Assembly: GCA_026692735.1 (NCBI GenBank)
Contig: JAPLOD010000259.1
Span: 1 to 37,309, forward strand
Source of the DNA: Planctomycetota bacterium
GTDB lineage: Bacteria > Planctomycetota > SZUA-567 > H5-PLA8
Length of the DNA stretch: 37,309 nucleotides
Direction: 5' to 3'
Made by a program: the position numbers and the translations under genes. The first letter of the stretch is position 1. Every line of letters begins with the position of its first letter. Under the pieces are notes generated by a model. The model was not told the origin of the DNA. It saw only the letters and a list, made by a program, of their open reading frames with translations, and made no database searches. Shown here piece after piece: positions 24,747 to 33,272 of the stretch.

Positions 24747-26279
24747 ATGGCGGCAGTGGCCATGACAAAGCCCAAGACTCGCCTGCTATTGATAATGCCT
24801 CCTCAGCCAGGCCTATTGGGTGGCTTCGCGACCGGGCTCGTGAGCCTCGCTAACTACGTCTCTCGCCGGGCACCTAGTATTGATACCGAAGTACTTGACC
24901 TCAGCGCATCATCCCTTTCGGATTCGCGCGAACAGGTTCATGCTTCGTTCAGCGGTGGCATTAACGACCTCGTCTTCGTTGGGATCACGACGACCACCGC
25001 CAGCTACCAGTCGGCATTGCGCGTTGCGGAAATAGCCAAGGGCGTGGCGCCGCGTTGCGTCGTCGTCTTCGGTGGACATCACGCCAGCGCCGATGCAGAG
25101 CACGTCCTCCGAAAGCATATTGGGGGCGTCGATATCGTCATCGCAGGCGAGGGCGAACGATCCCTGGCGGAACTCCTACGGGAGTACCCCAACGTTGAAC
25201 GCGTTCATGGAGCGGTCTATCTTCGCGACGGATCGCTCGTCCGCAATCCTAGCCCCGGCTTCTTGACTCAGGACGAGCTTGATAGCCTGCCTGTGACATT
25301 CGAAAAGCACAGGCTGGTGGGGATCCCGGGGAAATTCGACCACGTCACATACGTATCAGCCCGAGGGTGCCCTCTCCGGTGTTCCTTCTGCTCAGTTGGT
25401 GATGAGCGCATTCGCCCCAAGTCCATTCCAGCCATCCTCCGCGATCTCAATCAACTGCTTGAGGCCGGGTTTCGCCGTATCGCGATCGAGGACAATTTCT
25501 TTGCACACTCCCCAGCCCGAACCAGAGATCTCTGCTTGGCCATTGCGGAGTTTAGACACACACACAACGGGGCCTTCACTTGGGATTGCCAAACGCGAGT
25601 TGAGTCAATCGCCAGGAGCAACACCGTTCGTCTTCTGGCGAAGGCCGGGTGCGAAGCGGTGTATATCGGCGTGGAGTCCCTTCACGCTGAGCATCTCCGC
25701 TATCTCGGCAAGACGGCGAATCCGGCAGATTATATCGAGCAACTCAATCAGCTGGTCATTCCCCGCCTCCTAGACTCACCCGTCGAGTGCTATCTCAACC
25801 TCCAGTTCGGCCTGCCAGGCGAGAGCCAGGCACACGAGAGGCGAACCATTGAAATCCTCGCAGACCTCGGCAGCAAAGCCGCATCAAAAGGCCGGACTAT
25901 TACCCTGTTCCCGCAGCTCCATGTCGTGTATCCTGGAACACGGCATTTCCAGGATGGCTTGGCTCAGGGCCTGTTTCCTGGCGACGTGTTCGAGTCGTTC
26001 ACCGCATGGGAGTTTGAGCAGGCCCCGGTACGTTTCTGGCTGGGCGAGCATTTCGCGCATGGAACAGGAGGGCTGCCAGTGGGTATTCTGAATGGCCCTG
26101 CGCTGAAGACGGGCAGGTACGAGGTCGACGCTGACGCGATTCTTCGGATTTCTGGAACGCTAAAGGCCATTAGCCGTCTTCCAGGGATTACAACGTTCCA
26201 TTTCGGGAATTATCTCATCAAGAATAATCCACCTGTTGCCGCACAACGCGGAGTGGATGGTGGGGCGCAGCCTGCATGA
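24747..26279 (+). CDS. B12-binding-domain radical SAM protein
   Basis: 510 aa; ATG 24747 follows GAGGGG about 8 nt upstream. The N-terminal half is a Rossmann-like B12-binding fold with GGHHAS at residues 109-114 and VIAGEGERSL. The radical SAM domain has C208-P-L-R-C212-S-F-C215, the CxxxCxxC that binds the 4Fe-4S cluster, followed by IAIEDNFF and VYIGVESLH. The family carries out radical methylations or rearrangements using SAM and often cobalamin; the C-terminal ~120 residues (IRGF/H-type tail) are not assigned. First gene of the sigma-54 operon. Coupling to an importer and a sensor suggests that it makes or modifies a small molecule or peptide that the system perceives. No precursor peptide gene was found nearby. 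Confidence 0.88.
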   Translation: MAAVAMTKPKTRLLLIMPPQPGLLGGFATGLVSLANYVSRRAPSIDTEVLDLSASSLSDSREQVHASFSGGINDLVFVGITTTTASYQSALRVAEIAKGVAPRCVVVFGGHHASADAEHVLRKHIGGVDIVIAGEGERSLAELLREYPNVERVHGAVYLRDGSLVRNPSPGFLTQDELDSLPVTFEKHRLVGIPGKFDHVTYVSARGCPLRCSFCSVGDERIRPKSIPAILRDLNQLLEAGFRRIAIEDNFFAHSPARTRDLCLAIAEFRHTHNGAFTWDCQTRVESIARSNTVRLLAKAGCEAVYIGVESLHAEHLRYLGKTANPADYIEQLNQLVIPRLLDSPVECYLNLQFGLPGESQAHERRTIEILADLGSKAASKGRTITLFPQLHVVYPGTRHFQDGLAQGLFPGDVFESFTAWEFEQAPVRFWLGEHFAHGTGGLPVGILNGPALKTGRYEVDADAILRISGTLKAISRLPGITTFHFGNYLIKNNPPVAAQRGVDGGAQPA

Positions 26280-26297
26280 GCAGAGAGGAGTGAACAC

Positions 26298-27281
26298 GTG
26301 GGAAGACTAGCGAAGATCCTGGGCGTCATCGCCGTCCTCACTGTTGTCGCCATCGTGGTGTCCAAGCATGCGGCTACTCCTCGCGGCGGAAAGGTGGTGG
26401 CCATAGCAACACTCATGGCCCATCCAGCCTTGGACGCCGTGCAGCGGAATCTGGTAAAGGAGCTTGAGCGGCAGGGATTCGTGGAGGGCAAGAACGTCCG
26501 TTACGTTGTGCGCAACGCAAATGGACAGGTTCAACTGGCCTCGAACATCGCCAACGAGCTTTCCGCCCAAGGTTCTGACGTGATCGTCGCCATCACGACA
26601 CCAATGGCTCAGGCGGTAGCCAAGTCCGCACGCGGCCCAGTTGTCTTCGCCGCTGTTACAGATCCGGTTGGTGCTGGACTGATCTCTTCCGTTGACAAGG
26701 GAGAGGTGCTGATCACGGGCACCAGTGATGCGTGGCCGTACGAGGACCAATTGAAACTGATCCGGAAGATAACGCCAGCCGTCAAGCGGCTTGGGGTACT
26801 TTACAACCCCGGTGAGGCAGCTTCCCAGTTCGGCATCAAGGAGATTCGACGCTTTGCGCCCTCACTCGGCTTCGAACTGATCGAGGGCGCCGCAAGCTCC
26901 ACGAACGACGTCTATCCGGTGGCCCAGAACCTTGTTGGCAGGGTAGATGCACTCTTCCTGTCGAGCGACAACACTGTGATCGGGGGGGTAGCAGCCGCAG
27001 TGAAGGTTGCCGTGGAACACAGAATCCCCTTGTACGTGGGGGACAGCGGAACGGTTGAGAAGGGCGGCCTCGCCGCCGTATCCGTTGGCTACTCGGAACT
27101 TGGTACTGAGACTGGCCGGTTGGTTGCGCGCATGCTCAACGGTGAGCGGAGCATTCCGGCAGTCGTGGCCCGAGGATCGGAGGTCTACCTGAACAAGAAA
27201 GCCGCCGAACTCATGGGAGTTTCCATCCCCACCGAGGTGCTTCAGAGTGCCACGAAAGTCTATGATGAGATAGCGAAATGA
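26298..27281 (+). CDS. ABC transporter substrate-binding protein (TrpX-like)
   Basis: 327 aa from GTG 26298, with GAGAGGAG 7 nt upstream. A hydrophobic N-terminal segment (ILGVIAVLTVVAIVV) acts as signal or membrane anchor; no lipobox Cys is present. The mature part fits the ABC_sub_bind/TrpX type: AHPALDAVQRNLVKELERQGF, VIVAITTPMAQAV, AAVTDPVGAGLI, GVLYNPGEAASQFGI and YVGDSGTVEKGGLAAVSVGY. Members bind tryptophan, tyrosine or related ligands outside the membrane and deliver them to the permease. The ligand here is not known; the tandem permease and ATPase genes confirm a complete importer. Its stop overlaps the permease start by 4 bp. Confidence 0.88.
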   Translation: MGRLAKILGVIAVLTVVAIVVSKHAATPRGGKVVAIATLMAHPALDAVQRNLVKELERQGFVEGKNVRYVVRNANGQVQLASNIANELSAQGSDVIVAITTPMAQAVAKSARGPVVFAAVTDPVGAGLISSVDKGEVLITGTSDAWPYEDQLKLIRKITPAVKRLGVLYNPGEAASQFGIKEIRRFAPSLGFELIEGAASSTNDVYPVAQNLVGRVDALFLSSDNTVIGGVAAAVKVAVEHRIPLYVGDSGTVEKGGLAAVSVGYSELGTETGRLVARMLNGERSIPAVVARGSEVYLNKKAAELMGVSIPTEVLQSATKVYDEIAK

Positions 27282-28186
27282 GCTGGATTGTGCCACTGGA
27301 CATCGGTCTTCTTATGGGGCTGCTGCTCGCGTGGGCGGTTCTGGCCTTGGCGCTGGGGTTCCGGTTGCTGGATTTTCCGGACCTGACGGTCGAGGGGTCT
27401 TTCCCGCTCGGCGCGGCCGTGTTCGCCGTGCTTCACAGAACGGGAGTACCGATGCTGTTGTCAATCCCCTGTGCCATGCTCGCGGGCGGACTCGCCGGCG
27501 CTCTAACCGGATTTCTCCATGTACGCTTTAGACTCAATAAGTTCCTTTCCGGCATCATTGTGATCGCGATTGCCTATTCGTTGAGCCTACGCATCATGGG
27601 CGGCTCTAACATCGGGCTCCTAGGCCTGTCTTCAGTCTTTGACTGCGTTGAACGGCTAGAAGAAAGCCTTCCCGGGGGCGTTCACCTATGGACGGCGCTA
27701 TTACTCGTCGGATTCCTTCTGGTCGGATCTACTCTTATCCTGGGTGCTTTAGCTACCCGGACGGGATTGCGCTTACGTGTTGCCGGCTCTAACCCAAACT
27801 ACGCCCGCGCACTCGGAATCAACGTTCCGGCCAATCTAGTTCTGGGGCTTGCCGCGACCAACTGCCTGGCTGCTCTCTCGGGTGTGCTTCTTGCGATGCA
27901 TCAAGGCTTTGCCGACGTTGGAATGGGGCAAGGGGTTCTGATCCTCGCGTTGGCTGCGATGACCATCGGCGAACGATTGCTGCCAGAGAAGCGTCTGCCC
28001 TTTCATGCCTTCGTCCTGGTCGCCGCCGTTGTGGGCAGCGTTGCCTACCAGGTTGTTGTGGCGTACGCTGTCCGCGTCGGACTTGCCCCCACCGATCTGA
28101 AACTGGCTACGGCGGTCATGGTGTTGGCGGTTGTTGCTCTCCGCGTCTCGCGCGATGGGAACCTGCTGTCGGAGGTCCAGCAGTGA
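27278..28186 (+). CDS. ABC transporter permease (TrpY-like, branched-chain type)
   Basis: 302 aa, start ATG 27278 within the ATGA overlap. Strongly hydrophobic throughout with about eight TM segments (for example VPLDIGLLMGLLLAWAVLALALGF and VLILALAAMTIGERLLP). FPDLTVEGSFPLGAAVFAV and VAGSNPNYARALGIN are hallmarks of BPD_transp_2 permeases found with TrpX binding proteins. A single gene, so the pore is probably a homodimer. The inner-membrane partner of the preceding binding protein and following ATPase. Confidence 0.88.
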   Translation: MSWIVPLDIGLLMGLLLAWAVLALALGFRLLDFPDLTVEGSFPLGAAVFAVLHRTGVPMLLSIPCAMLAGGLAGALTGFLHVRFRLNKFLSGIIVIAIAYSLSLRIMGGSNIGLLGLSSVFDCVERLEESLPGGVHLWTALLLVGFLLVGSTLILGALATRTGLRLRVAGSNPNYARALGINVPANLVLGLAATNCLAALSGVLLAMHQGFADVGMGQGVLILALAAMTIGERLLPEKRLPFHAFVLVAAVVGSVAYQVVVAYAVRVGLAPTDLKLATAVMVLAVVALRVSRDGNLLSEVQQ

Positions 28187-28926
28187 CGAAGAGCGACAGC
28201 ATCCTGACTGTGAGCAATGTCACCGTCACCTTCTCAAGATGGGGGCAGGCCGTCCGTGCTGTACGAGATCTGACTCTCTCACTCCCACGGGGCCAGTGGG
28301 TCATGCTGGTTGGGCACAACGGCTCGGGCAAATCCACGCTTCTAAGGGCGATCAGCGGCGCCATACGGCCGGAGACAGGCGACATAGTCCTCACCGGTCG
28401 TTCCTTGACTGACATGTCAGCTAGCGAGATTGCCCGCAGTGTCTTCCTTGTGCACCAAGACCCTCTTATGGGCACGGCCTCCACCTTGACGCTGTTTGAG
28501 AATCTGTTGGTGGCGGACCACGCCGCGGCAACGGCCAACTGCTCGCACAAGGAGCTATTGGGTAAGTACGTGGAACTTCTCCGGCCTCTTGGGTTGGCCG
28601 ATAGGCTGAAGCAGTTGGCTAAGACACTCTCCGGCGGAGAGCGGCAGCTCCTTGCCCTCCTCATTGGCCGTCTGAGGCCGTCCCCTCTCATGCTGCTTGA
28701 TGAACCGCTTGCCGCGCTGGATCCCGCCAAGTCTGAACTCTGCATTGAGCAGATCCGAAGTATGCATGCAGCGGGGAAGACCGTTGTTCAGGTTACGCAC
28801 GAACCGCACCTAGCCCTTCGCGCCGGAGACCGGACTGTTGTCCTGGCTAACGGAGAGATTGTCTACGATGCCATTGGCGACGACCGCAGTTCCGAAGCGT
28901 TGCGGCGCTTCTGGGGCGGCGTGTGA
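28183..28926 (+). CDS. ABC transporter ATP-binding protein (TrpZ-like)
   Basis: 247 aa, GTG start at 28183 in a GTGA overlap with the permease stop. Walker A GHNGSGKS at 44-51, signature LSGGERQ at 149-155, Walker B LMLLDEP with D-loop AALD to residue 180, and switch His at 206 (VTHEP). All catalytic residues are intact, so ATP hydrolysis is expected. It powers import of the ligand bound by the TrpX-like protein. The next gene overlaps its stop by 4 bp, tying the transporter translationally to the sensor-like protein. Confidence 0.92.
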   Translation: MTKSDSILTVSNVTVTFSRWGQAVRAVRDLTLSLPRGQWVMLVGHNGSGKSTLLRAISGAIRPETGDIVLTGRSLTDMSASEIARSVFLVHQDPLMGTASTLTLFENLLVADHAAATANCSHKELLGKYVELLRPLGLADRLKQLAKTLSGGERQLLALLIGRLRPSPLMLLDEPLAALDPAKSELCIEQIRSMHAAGKTVVQVTHEPHLALRAGDRTVVLANGEIVYDAIGDDRSSEALRRFWGGV

Positions 28927-31268
28927 AGAATGGGGATAGCAGGACCATGGGAACGCTGACCCGGCATGGCAACCAAGAGCTGGACCACACATATCGCATG
29001 AGCCTGGTCCGCGCAGGGATGGTTGGCGCGAGCTTCTACCTTTCTGACAAAGAGGTCTTTCTCTTCGCCTTTCTTGATTACCTACACCTGTTCTTCCAGC
29101 CGCAGCCAACAGAGGACCCCTTGGTATTCCTGCTGTGGGAGGGCACGTCTTGCCGTTTCACGTCATTCGGGGACCTCTACTTTGCCAACAAGTATCACCT
29201 CACCCGCGAAGAACTGAGGCCCCCCAAAGACCGCGTGTGTATTTCTAATGAGGATAATGTGTGGCTTTCCATTCATCGAGTCAGGCGGCTTGAGTCGCTC
29301 GAGAGACAATACCCGACCGCTCATCGCGTCCCGAAAGATACCGTAAAGCAGGACGAGCTTCTTCTTCCAGATGACTCAGCTATGCGGGATGCCCGTGTAT
29401 TACTGCATGGCGAGCGAGCCGCGTCCGCCTGGAGTCCCTCCAAGGCGCGGGACATTCTGTCGCTGCTCACGAAGTCTGTCCTCTGTGGTGGAAGACCTCA
29501 GTATCCTGGAACACCCACAGCGCAGAACATCCCGGAGCTCAACTACGAACACCAGATTCTGCCTATCTTAGATTCCTTTCGCGGCGCGCTGGACGACGTG
29601 TTTGCTGAGGCCATGTCAGAGCCCATGCAGCTACGCGGACACAAGCCAGCACTTGGGAACGTTTTCTGTGCGGTCAGAAGCGTTGTCTCGGGATCTCTCC
29701 GCCATGGCTGGTTTCCATATACGGCTGCTTTGCTCCTTTCCCGCAAGCAACAGAGCGACCTCCAGAAATGGTGTGACACAGGGTGCCGCAGCAGCAAGGG
29801 CCGTCCGTGCCCTCTGAACAGGAAACACACTCAGACTTGCGTTAACGCTCTTGAAGGTGCATTAGGCCTAAGATCACGATCAGTGGCGGACGCAGCGTTG
29901 TGTTCCGGTGTCATTGACTTTGCCCGTCAGCCAGGCGATAGCCTATGGGACAGGGCAGATTCTGAAGACGCTTCTGACCAGGCGCGCGTGACTGTGGAAA
30001 GGTGTATCTACCCCCCTCGAACACGAGCCTCCCTGTACTACGTGCCCATTCACGTCGGTGGAATGCCATGGCTGGCGGTATTCACATTCACGGCGACGAA
30101 CTACAGCGACCGATGGATGCACAACTATACGTTCTACCGGGATATCATCCAACAAGCTGGTGCCCGTCTGCGACTCGAGGCAAAGCAGGAGTACATTCGG
30201 CAGTTGGTCCGCCTCGCCCTGCCTGATCTCCAGAGCTGGAGCAAGACCCCCACTGAGATTGAGAGCGCGGTCGGCCCGAAGTGGGACTTGCTCGCCAGGG
30301 TATTCCCATTTCCCAGGGTTAAGCTGTTGCGCCGGGAGCCTTTCGCAGCCACAGACCGCAGTGGTGCACCAACGGTTGCCTCAGAACTTGCAGTGCCTGG
30401 GATTGGTTCCTGGTATCTTGTCGCGGAAGACAATCCGTTCCTCGGCTCGCCCCAGGTTAGGTGGGGAGCGCCCAAGCCTGACGCGCTGGCGCAAGAAGTC
30501 GTGTGCCAGCTAAGAGCACAGTTCGGTGCCAGCTCCAACAACTCTGTTCGGGAGACAGCACGGCTTGTTGCCGTTGCTGCACATTTACTTGAGGGCCCGA
30601 TCAAGGAGATGAAGTCGCTGTTGCATGGCCGGCGTTATGACCAACTCGGAGCACGCATGGACGAAGTAAGTAGTCTAGGCGTCTTTGCCATGGCCATGAT
30701 CGATGAAGGACGGCGCGCCTCTCTTCTTACGCAGGCCACAAGGTCAACCGTCGGAAGGCTTGTCGAGCAGATCACGTGGGCCATTCTAGATACGCTCGAG
30801 TGTCACAGCCGCACCACCGTGTCTGTCAACCCGCGAATCGTGGATATTGCCCGGCAGTTACTTTCATGCCCCTCGAGCCGTGGCATTGACCTCGCTCTGC
30901 TGGGCGAGGAGACCGTTGTCTCCTTCATTCCTGTCGTTGTTAAGGCGGTAGTGCGTGAGCTGACGCTAAACGCCGTAAGACACCAAGCAGCATCGGAGCC
31001 CGCTATTGCGTATGCGCTGACCTCCAGGCCCAGGATAGGACTTCGTGCAGCGGTCATTCTCGGGGTCACCAATGCATCGGATGAGCCGCTTTTGGAGACG
31101 GCGGCACGTGCGGCCGATATGACGCGCGGCTCACCCAGTATGTTAGGAATCACGACAATCAGAGAGGCGTGTCAGGCCTGCGACTACGAGGCACCCGCAT
31201 GGCAGGCTCTAACAACCACTTGTGGAGCGGACATGGTCGCCACTGTGCAGATTGGGGAGATAGCGTAA
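28923..31268 (+). CDS. Large sensor-like protein with degenerate histidine-kinase ATPase end
   Basis: 781 aa from GTG 28923, overlapping the ATPase stop by 4 bp. No TM segment or signal peptide, so cytoplasmic. The C-terminus shows a GHKL-type arrangement: an N-box-like ELTLNAVRH at 679-687 and a G-box-like LGITTIREACQACDY at about 739-753. A helical pair upstream (VAAHLLEGPIKEMKSLLH) could be the dimerisation segment with a candidate phospho-His. A Cys-rich stretch (GCRSSKGRPCPLNRKHTQTC) may bind metal. The N-terminal ~450 residues are unrecognised and may bind the ligand or the transporter. Most likely the sensor partner of the receiver-like activator encoded next. The N- and G-boxes are weak, so kinase activity is uncertain. 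Confidence 0.6.
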   Translation: MKNGDSRTMGTLTRHGNQELDHTYRMSLVRAGMVGASFYLSDKEVFLFAFLDYLHLFFQPQPTEDPLVFLLWEGTSCRFTSFGDLYFANKYHLTREELRPPKDRVCISNEDNVWLSIHRVRRLESLERQYPTAHRVPKDTVKQDELLLPDDSAMRDARVLLHGERAASAWSPSKARDILSLLTKSVLCGGRPQYPGTPTAQNIPELNYEHQILPILDSFRGALDDVFAEAMSEPMQLRGHKPALGNVFCAVRSVVSGSLRHGWFPYTAALLLSRKQQSDLQKWCDTGCRSSKGRPCPLNRKHTQTCVNALEGALGLRSRSVADAALCSGVIDFARQPGDSLWDRADSEDASDQARVTVERCIYPPRTRASLYYVPIHVGGMPWLAVFTFTATNYSDRWMHNYTFYRDIIQQAGARLRLEAKQEYIRQLVRLALPDLQSWSKTPTEIESAVGPKWDLLARVFPFPRVKLLRREPFAATDRSGAPTVASELAVPGIGSWYLVAEDNPFLGSPQVRWGAPKPDALAQEVVCQLRAQFGASSNNSVRETARLVAVAAHLLEGPIKEMKSLLHGRRYDQLGARMDEVSSLGVFAMAMIDEGRRASLLTQATRSTVGRLVEQITWAILDTLECHSRTTVSVNPRIVDIARQLLSCPSSRGIDLALLGEETVVSFIPVVVKAVVRELTLNAVRHQAASEPAIAYALTSRPRIGLRAAVILGVTNASDEPLLETAARAADMTRGSPSMLGITTIREACQACDYEAPAWQALTTTCGADMVATVQIGEIA

Positions 31269-31283
31269 GCAGGAGGGACGGCG

Positions 31284-32990
31284 ATGGAAGGTAGAGTGCG
31301 CTGCCGAGTCTTAGTTCTTGACGATAATCCCTTAGAGGTTACCGATCCCGTTCGGATGGCGCTGGGGCCCCATCTGGAAGGTGGGGCCGACATACCGGCC
31401 CTTGACCAGATTGCCGACAAGGAATCGTCCGCCGTTCCCCTCACTGGGATCTTGGAAGGCAATGTGGAACTCACGTTCTGTGCCACTGTCGCCGAGGATG
31501 ATAAAAGGCCAAGCAAGGTTGTACGTAAGATATCCAGTGGCGCATTTGTTGGTTGCTTCGATCTCGTCTTGCTGGACGACAACTGGGAAGGGGAGGAGTT
31601 TGGCGGACAAGATCTACTACTACCCGTCGTTTACGAATGTATAAAGGGTGTATCCGGGGATCTGCCAATTATTTGCCTTTTCACAAAGCACTGGAGCGCT
31701 GAGCGCATTCTGCGCTTTAACCGGCGTGTCCAGGAAGTGTGCGGGTGCTGGAAAAGGATCGTCATCTGCCAAAAGGGCGATTCACTGCAGTTGCTTAACG
31801 TCTTCCAGCGTGCGATCAACGCCAAGAAGTTGGTTCTGGACAAGGCAGCCGAGGAACAGAAGGCAACAACCGCTGTTCAACGAGCGCGTGTGCACGGAGT
31901 CGACGTTGAGAGACCTCTTCGTGCGGAGAGTGCGTTCCGCGGCATGCTGGGTGAATCGGTTGCGATGCGCGAGGTGTTTGACTCGATAAGAATGGTAGAC
32001 CAGACATCCACCACCGTACTGATAACAGGTGAGACTGGAACGGGAAAGGAGCTCGTTGCGCGGGCCATTCATCTTGGCAGCCGACGACTCGGCCGGTGGG
32101 TTCCTGTGGAGATTAGCAACATAGCACCGACGCTCATAGAGGGGGAGTTGTTTGGGCACGTAAAAGGTGCCTTTAATGACGCCAGAGACCGCAACGGCTT
32201 AGTCAAGTCGGCGCACAAGGGAACTCTATTTCTCGATGAGATTGGCGATTTGCCGCTTGAAATGCAGGTCAAGCTACTGCGCATGCTGCAGGAGCGACAG
32301 ATACGACATGTAGGGTCAGATGACTTTGAAGATGTGAACGTGCGTGTCATTGCTGCCACGCACCGTGACCTTGAAGCATTGGTGAAACAGGGGAAGTTCC
32401 GCGAGGATCTATACTGGCGTCTGAATGTCTTTAACATCTGGATGCCGCCGCTGCGAGAGCGGCGGGGAGACATCCCTCTTCTGACTGACCGCTTTATCCA
32501 AGAACATTGCCGGAATTGCAGTAAAACCCCGCTCGTCCTTGAGCCCAAGGTCATGCCAATACTTATGGCTTACGATTGGCCGGGCAACGTCAGGCAGCTG
32601 GATCACGCCATCGAGTCGGCAGTGGTGAGGTGCGGGGGCCAAGTGGTGCTTGCCGAGCACCTGCCCGAGTGCGTGCGACGACCCAAGAGCGCGACTACGC
32701 CTATCGCCAACGGGGTGAACGCACATAAGAAGATTGAGATCGAAAGAAGGCTCGACGTGATTCTTGCGCTTGCGAGCGAAGGCAAGCCGCGCATCACAAA
32801 CAAGATGGTGGACGAGGCGATGGAGCGCGGCAGTGGCGCCGCATTGAAGAATTATTGGCGACAAAATCGAGACGATGTGGTCAAAGTGGTGAAGGCCAAT
32901 CTTCACAAGTACCGTTCGCTTGTCCCGATCCTGCAGAGGATGTCACCTCAGAACTTCGCACGGGCGTTTCCCGAAGTAGAGGGCGCGTGA
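31284..32990 (+). CDS. Sigma-54-dependent activator with receiver-like N-terminus
   Basis: 568 aa; GGAGG just upstream of ATG 31284. The N-terminus is receiver-like: acidic pair D13-D14, candidate phospho-Asp D98 or D99 in FDLVLLDDNW, and a later IVICQKGD Lys. It has ~50 extra residues between strands 1 and 3. The AAA+ domain has Walker A GETGTGKE (249-256), GAFNDA (295-300) in place of the sigma-54-contacting GAFTGA, Walker B LFLDEIGD (D318), REDLYWRLNVF and DWPGNVRQLDHAIESAV. After it no Fis-type HTH is evident; instead a ~100-aa helical end (ALKNYWRQNRDDVVKVVKAN). Such proteins use ATP to open sigma-54 promoter complexes. Last gene of its own sigma-54 operon and directly before a second sigma-54 promoter, so autoregulation is likely. 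Confidence 0.9.
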   Translation: MEGRVRCRVLVLDDNPLEVTDPVRMALGPHLEGGADIPALDQIADKESSAVPLTGILEGNVELTFCATVAEDDKRPSKVVRKISSGAFVGCFDLVLLDDNWEGEEFGGQDLLLPVVYECIKGVSGDLPIICLFTKHWSAERILRFNRRVQEVCGCWKRIVICQKGDSLQLLNVFQRAINAKKLVLDKAAEEQKATTAVQRARVHGVDVERPLRAESAFRGMLGESVAMREVFDSIRMVDQTSTTVLITGETGTGKELVARAIHLGSRRLGRWVPVEISNIAPTLIEGELFGHVKGAFNDARDRNGLVKSAHKGTLFLDEIGDLPLEMQVKLLRMLQERQIRHVGSDDFEDVNVRVIAATHRDLEALVKQGKFREDLYWRLNVFNIWMPPLRERRGDIPLLTDRFIQEHCRNCSKTPLVLEPKVMPILMAYDWPGNVRQLDHAIESAVVRCGGQVVLAEHLPECVRRPKSATTPIANGVNAHKKIEIERRLDVILALASEGKPRITNKMVDEAMERGSGAALKNYWRQNRDDVVKVVKANLHKYRSLVPILQRMSPQNFARAFPEVEGA

Positions 32991-33099
32991 GGCGTGAACG
33001 CGGCGTTGCTGCCGCTGGTGGCGTGTTGTGTCCCGCAGGCTCCTCACCCGTACCGGGCGCGTCGAGTGTTTGCCTTCCTGACGACCACATGTCATCCAA

Positions 33100-33116
33100 C
33101 GCTTACGCGGTAAGCG
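33100..33116. promoter_or_regulatory. Palindrome upstream of second sigma-54 promoter
   Basis: CGCTTAC (33100-33106) pairs with GTAAGCG (33110-33116) around GCG, with its centre about 120 bp before the -24 element. The GTAAGC/GCTTAC hexamer is shared with the 24581-24602 palindrome, but the arms face the opposite way, so common recognition is only suggested. Confidence 0.5.
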
Positions 33117-33149
33117 GCGGATTCCCGTTCTGCGCGGCAAATCCGCCGC
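33114..33149. repeat. 10-bp inverted repeat after the activator gene
   Basis: Arms GCGGCGGATT (33114-33123) and AATCCGCCGC (33140-33149), 16-nt loop. It could weakly terminate the upstream operon but lacks a T-tract, and it overlaps the adjacent palindrome by three bases. Confidence 0.6.
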
Positions 33150-33226
33150 GATAAACCGACTCTTGCGGACATTCGCATCGCTCTGCGCGAGGTGCGATAG
33201 CCTGTTTGCGACGCGCCAAGCGTGAG

Positions 33227-33242
33227 CGGCACGCAGCTTGCA
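33227..33242 (+). promoter_or_regulatory. Second sigma-54 promoter, for the tubulin-like operon
   Basis: CGGCACGCAGCTTGCA has GG at 33228-33229 and GC at 33240-33241, exactly 10 nt between. It agrees with the promoter at 24693 at 13 of 16 positions. Start of transcription is expected near 33253, just ahead of GGAGGA (33260-33265) and the ATG at 33273. Confidence 0.85.
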
Positions 33243-33272
33243 TGACGACGAGATCAGCCGGAGGAAACACAC

